A DNA stretch of 11,114 bases from Pigoraptor vietnamica (taxonomy: Eukaryota; Opisthokonta; Filasterea). Made by a program: the position numbers and the translations under genes. The stretch lies in NCBI GenBank assembly GCA_943704525.1, contig CALSCQ010000085.1, positions 1 through 11,114 on the forward strand, in the 5' to 3' direction. The notes below the pieces were generated by a model. The model was not told where the DNA came from. It worked only from the letters and a program-made list of their open reading frames with translations, and did not search any database. Of this stretch, positions 9,501 through 11,114 are shown piece by piece (the first letter of the stretch is position 1; each line of letters begins with the position of its first letter).

Positions 9501-9535
9501 ACATATCGGTCGAAGTTGTGCGGCCTGTTGCGTGA
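3506..9535 (+). CDS. IBTK: IBTK-like protein: ANK-RCC1-BTB-BTB, nine exons
   Basis: The spliced model joins 3506-3769, 3963-4842, 5081-5261, 5482-5590, 5774-5888, 6169-7655, 7792-8462, 8560-9120 and 9229-9535, ending at TGA. It totals 4575 nt, 1524 aa (human IBTK is about 1350 aa). Every intron (193, 238, 220, 183, 280, 136, 97 and 108 bp) is GT...AG, and the phases (0,1,2,0,1,0,2,2) keep one frame throughout. Domains in order: ankyrin repeats (aa 53-134), RCC1 repeats (from aa 210 to about 530), two BTB domains (about 595-1012) and a disordered tail with conserved end motifs. Known IBTK is a CUL3 adaptor that recruits substrates to a ubiquitin ligase; in animals it was first described as a Btk inhibitor. 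A Btk role cannot be assumed here. The CUL3-adaptor role is the likely ancestral one. The start at 3506 has a good Kozak context, but the frame is open upstream to about 3422. The last donor (GTGGGT at 9121) is the least certain junction. Confidence 0.92.
3662..4100 (+). other. Ankyrin repeat block of the IBTK-like protein
   Basis: Residues 53-85 form a clear ankyrin repeat: Asn-Ala-Arg-Asp start, Ala-Leu-His-Val-Ala-Ala helix, then Val-Val-Ala-Trp-Leu-Val. Intron 1 (3770-3962) splits the next repeat at its loop. Exon 2 resumes with Asp-Ala-Glu-Ser-Gly-Trp-Thr-Ala-Leu-His-Arg, a signature typical of IBTK. A partial third repeat ends with Pro-Leu-Asp-Leu-Val. An approximately 75-residue Pro- and Ser-rich linker follows before the RCC1 part, longer than the animal linker as I recall it. 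Confidence 0.9.
4326..6250 (+). other. RCC1-like beta-propeller region of the IBTK-like protein
   Basis: It starts at residue 210 with Val-Tyr-Ser-Trp-Gly and the IBTK-typical Asn-Phe-Thr-Leu-Gly-His. Strong blades follow with Val-His-Thr-Cys-Gly-Phe-Gly-Arg-Gly-Gly-Arg-Leu-Gly-His, Asp-His-Thr-Ala and Asp-Val-Cys-Thr-Trp-Gly-Leu-Asn, then Phe-Gly-Arg-Asn-Asp-Gly-Gln-Leu-Gly. Later blades, in exons 3-5 and the start of exon 6, are degenerate, as in known family members; Val-Tyr-Val-Trp-Asp at exon 5 marks one. Four introns interrupt this region, two of them (5 and 2) being the largest of the gene. RCC1 propellers usually mediate protein contacts, and here probably substrate or partner binding. 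Confidence 0.88.
5921..6019 (+). repeat. Intronic minisatellite, 16-18 bp units
   Basis: Intron 5 of the IBTK-like gene contains six imperfect tandem units. They start at 5921, 5937, 5953, 5971, 5987 and 6004 and are 16 to 18 bp long. Each begins with CG and contains a CACGTGG-like or CACGCGG-like core followed by a TGTG end. Several units contain the palindrome CACGTG. The array explains why this intron, at 280 bp, is the longest of the gene. Confidence 0.85.
6395..7655 (+). other. Tandem BTB domains with a charged insert
   Basis: BTB1 starts at about residue 593; Ser-Asp-Val-Val-Val at 604 is followed by Ile-Pro-Ala-His-Ala-Val-Val-Leu-Ala-Ser-Arg-Ser, the typical first BTB strands and helix. 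At about residue 676 it is interrupted by an acidic stretch (Asp-Val-Asp-Gly-Asp) and then a Lys-rich stretch. A helical Ala-Ala-Lys-Leu-Tyr-Gly segment resumes near 768. BTB2 runs from about 805, with a roughly 30-residue acidic loop, then Phe-Arg-Cys-His-Ser-Ala-Ile-Leu at 853-860. It continues into helices resembling a short BACK region to 1012. BTB domains bind CUL3 and dimerise. A Lys-rich insert at the same place also occurs in animal IBTK, so the insert itself is a family trait. Confidence 0.88.
7792..9535 (+). other. Disordered IBTK-type tail with repeated Ser-hydrophobic-Ile motifs
   Basis: Exons 7-9 encode residues 1013-1524, mostly Ala, Pro and Ser. A basic cluster (Arg-Arg-Arg-Arg-Lys-Ser-Ala-Arg-Arg, 1062-1070) could be a nuclear signal or phosphosite region. 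Four related short motifs follow: Pro-Ser-Leu-Arg-Asn-Ile-Met (1245-1251), Pro-Ser-Leu-Arg-Ser-Ile-Gln with Glu-Glu (1367-1377), Val-Ser-Phe-His-Ser-Ile-Gln (1461-1467) and Pro-Leu-His-Val-Ile-Gln-Ala-Glu-Glu (1484-1492). The first two come after an Ala-Trp-Gly segment. Animal IBTK tails, as I know them, carry the same series in the same order, including the final block before an acidic, Tyr-containing end. This makes orthology much firmer than domain order alone. Confidence 0.82.
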
Positions 9536-9540
9536 GAATG

Positions 9541-9542
<2 letters not shown>

Positions 9543-9593
<51 letters not shown>
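9543..9593 (+). repeat. (GT)25 microsatellite in the 3' UTR
   Basis: A pure GT run starts seven bases after the IBTK-like stop codon (TGA, 9533-9535) and runs to 9593. It would be part of the 3' untranslated region and read UG-rich in the RNA. It mirrors the tract at the left edge of the window. Confidence 0.97.
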
Positions 9594-9598
<5 letters not shown>

Positions 9599-9662
9599 CG
9601 GCGAGTGTGCTCATGTATGTGCGTGCATGTTTTCGTATGCGTTCTCAACATCCTTCTGCGCG

Positions 9663-9668
9663 AATAAA
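9663..9668 (+). terminator. Canonical AATAAA poly-A signal for the IBTK-like gene
   Basis: AATAAA lies 128 bp after the stop codon, downstream of the (GT)25 tract. Cleavage would be expected roughly 10-30 bp further on, before the duplicated block at 9707. It is the only canonical plus-strand signal I see in this intergenic region. Confidence 0.7.
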
Positions 9669-9706
9669 AGCGACCTCGGCAGGTCCGGGAGCTCGCAACG
9701 CACGGG

Positions 9707-9900
9707 TTTTCTCGTCATACATTTAATATAGCACATACCACGGTAGCTTACTGTTGATTACACGCGTGCCCTCCTATCCTTATCAGTCTGCGCGCTGATC
9801 GTACTTTTCTCGTCATACATTTAATATTGCACATACAACGGTAGCTTGCAGCGGCTCCCACGCGGCCCTATTTTTAGCAGTCTGCGGGCTGGTCGTAGTT
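9707..9900 (-). repeat. Tandem duplication of the 3' end of the minus-strand gene
   Basis: Two units, about 9805-9900 and 9707-9806, lie in tandem. Read on the minus strand, the first holds the last nine codons of the minus-strand gene (ending Tyr-Asp-Gln-Pro-Ala-Asp-Cys, stop) plus the 3' UTR. The second holds a degenerate copy: Tyr-Asp-Gln-Arg-Ala-Asp, then TGA in place of the Cys codon. The 43-bp distal parts (9707-9749 and 9805-9847) differ at only two positions. The coding-derived 27 bp differ at four, and the middle is much more diverged. Each unit has an ATTAAA on the minus strand. Confidence 0.88.
9820..9825 (-). terminator. ATTAAA poly-A signal of the minus-strand gene (duplicated)
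   Basis: On the minus strand ATTAAA occurs 49 bp past the stop codon. A second copy lies at 9722-9727, within the downstream duplicate. ATTAAA is the commonest variant of AATAAA. Use of either site would give two transcript ends about 98 bp apart. Confidence 0.55.
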
Positions 9901-10971
9901 CGGGGGAAGCGAAGGGCAGCGCTCGGCCATGTGACTGAAGTGGTTGAGAAGGAGGAACGCAAGTAAGCAACACGAGTGACGATATGCACACATAAACAGA
10001 AACACACGGCACAAACGAGAGTACACAGCACACCGCAGAGCGACAAGTAAGCAAGGTCCCACGCACCGGTAGGGGACCTTGGTGTTGTACCCCGGCAGCG
10101 TCATGCGATAATTGCCCATGATCTGGCAGAAGGGCGAGTCGGGGTCGGCCTCAACGCACGCCTGCGGGCGCACGTAGTTGGCGTCGAACATGGCCTGCTT
10201 GTACACGTCCGCGTTCGTGTGCTCCGTCACCTGCAGCCACACACACACACACACACACGTGTAAGAGAAAAATAGCGACAGGGTGCAAGTGGCATAATAT
10301 TGGATACAATGTTTACTGCTGTTTGCGTGAGCGTGTGTGTCTCCACAGTAATAGCTCGTGTGCAAGTGAGCACGCGGGCAAAGGTCGCGCACCTGAATGT
10401 CGTCGGCGATGTCCCCGTACAGCCCCGCGGCCTTCCAGATGTAGGCGACGAGTGCATCGCACATGAGGCCCTTGGACGGGCGCTGCGTGTCCTGGTCGTA
10501 CCACCACGAATCCTGCTCGGGCATCGTGATGAGCTCGCAGAAGGAAATGTTGCGGCGGTCAGCCTCGCGGTACACTGCGCGGAAGGGTGGGGGTTTGGCG
10601 TGAGTGGTGCGCTGAGCATACGAAGTTGTGGCACACACGCACGCAGAAGGCGTCCCTTATGCCTTCGTTTTCACTCGTGCCTGTGACTACACACAACACC
10701 CGCCAGCCAAACACATCATCCACACACAGCGTTCAACTCAATACCAAACAGACGGACATGCACTGGGTAGTGTAGTGACTCAATCCCATGCGTACTGCAC
10801 ACAGCCACATTCCATTCTCCACGCACCGTCGTACGTGCGCAGGCCCCACGTGCCGAGGCGGAGGTTCATGGCCTGGTTCCACATAAGATCGGCGACCTTG
10901 GGCACAAAGTGGTCAATGAGCGTCGTGCCGACCATCAGCAGCTGCGCCGAGAGCGGCGGGGGAAAGTTGTC
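9874..10971 (-). CDS. Conserved eukaryotic protein of unknown function, 3' exons
   Basis: Minus-strand exons at 10971-10827, 10574-10393, 10230-10067 and 9934-9874 join in one frame to 183 residues plus TAA. Introns of 252, 162 and 132 bp are GT...AG with phases 1, 0 and 2. The product contains Asn-Ile-Ser-Phe-Cys-Glu-Leu, then Met-Pro-Glu-Gln-Asp-Ser-Trp, then Met-Cys-Asp-Ala-Leu-Val followed by Lys-Ala-Ala-Gly-Leu. It goes on to Pro-Phe-Cys-Gln-Ile-Met-Gly with Leu-Pro-Gly-Tyr-Asn, and ends with Cys-Pro-Ser-Leu-Pro-Pro-Asn-Tyr and a terminal Cys. I recognise this block series from uncharacterised proteins of amoebae, oomycetes and other protists. The Cys-Asp-x-Leu-Val...Ala-Gly pattern resembles the catalytic Cys motif of NlpC/P60-type peptidases, and the Cys pairs suggest a secreted or lysosomal protein; both points are inference. 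The 5' part is missing. An upstream exon ending the open frame near 11091 is possible, with a CAG acceptor at 11092-11094, but I could not fix its donor. Confidence 0.72.
10239..10258 (-). repeat. (GT)10 tract at an intron 3' end
   Basis: On the minus strand a (GT)10 run lies eight bases before the GGCTGCAG acceptor of the 162-bp intron of the minus-strand gene. It takes the place where a polypyrimidine tract would normally be. Confidence 0.9.
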
Positions 10972-11114
10972 CTGCGCGGAAGGGGGAGGGTTAGAACAGG
11001 GCACCGGGAGCAACCAGCTCCAGAGTACAGAAAGGGGAAGGCCCGCAGGAGGCATTGAGGCTGTCCGTCGATACGCCACGAAGGCAAAGTACTGCGCGCG
11101 CGCACGCGGGGGGG

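Overview
The window looks like a piece of nuclear genome from a GC-rich protist or other small-genome eukaryote. The evidence is spliceosomal introns of about 100 to 280 bp with GT...AG borders, poly-A signals rather than bacterial terminators, Kozak-like starts, long (GT)n microsatellites, and eukaryote-only domain architectures. I cannot name the species from the sequence.

Layout, left to right. Positions 1-227 are an interrupted (GT)n microsatellite. Positions 548-2722 (+) are an intronless gene for an F-box protein followed by degenerate ankyrin-type repeats. Positions 2723-3505 are intergenic, with a strong 38-bp hairpin and a short upstream ORF. Positions 3506-9535 (+) are a complete nine-exon gene whose spliced product (1524 aa) has the order ANK, RCC1, BTB, BTB, then a low-complexity tail with repeated short motifs. 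This is the architecture of inhibitor of Bruton tyrosine kinase (IBTK), and the match continues to the conserved C-terminal motif. Its intron phases close exactly across all eight introns. Positions 9536-9873 are the shared 3' region of two convergent genes. They hold a (GT)25 tract, an AATAAA for IBTK, and a tandem duplication derived from the 3' end of the next gene. Positions 9874-10971 (-), possibly extending past the right edge, are the 3' exons of a conserved eukaryotic gene of unknown function with an NlpC/P60-like Cys motif.

Functional theme. The F-box protein and the BTB-BTB IBTK-like protein are both expected substrate receptors for cullin-RING ubiquitin ligases (SCF/CUL1 and CUL3 respectively). 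They are encoded side by side on the same strand, but nothing in the sequence shows that they are co-regulated. I see no new multi-gene system. The most unusual signals are the duplicated 3' end and polyadenylation element of the minus-strand gene, the internally repeated tail motif of the IBTK-like protein, and the intronless F-box/ankyrin gene of a type common in giant DNA viruses of amoebae.
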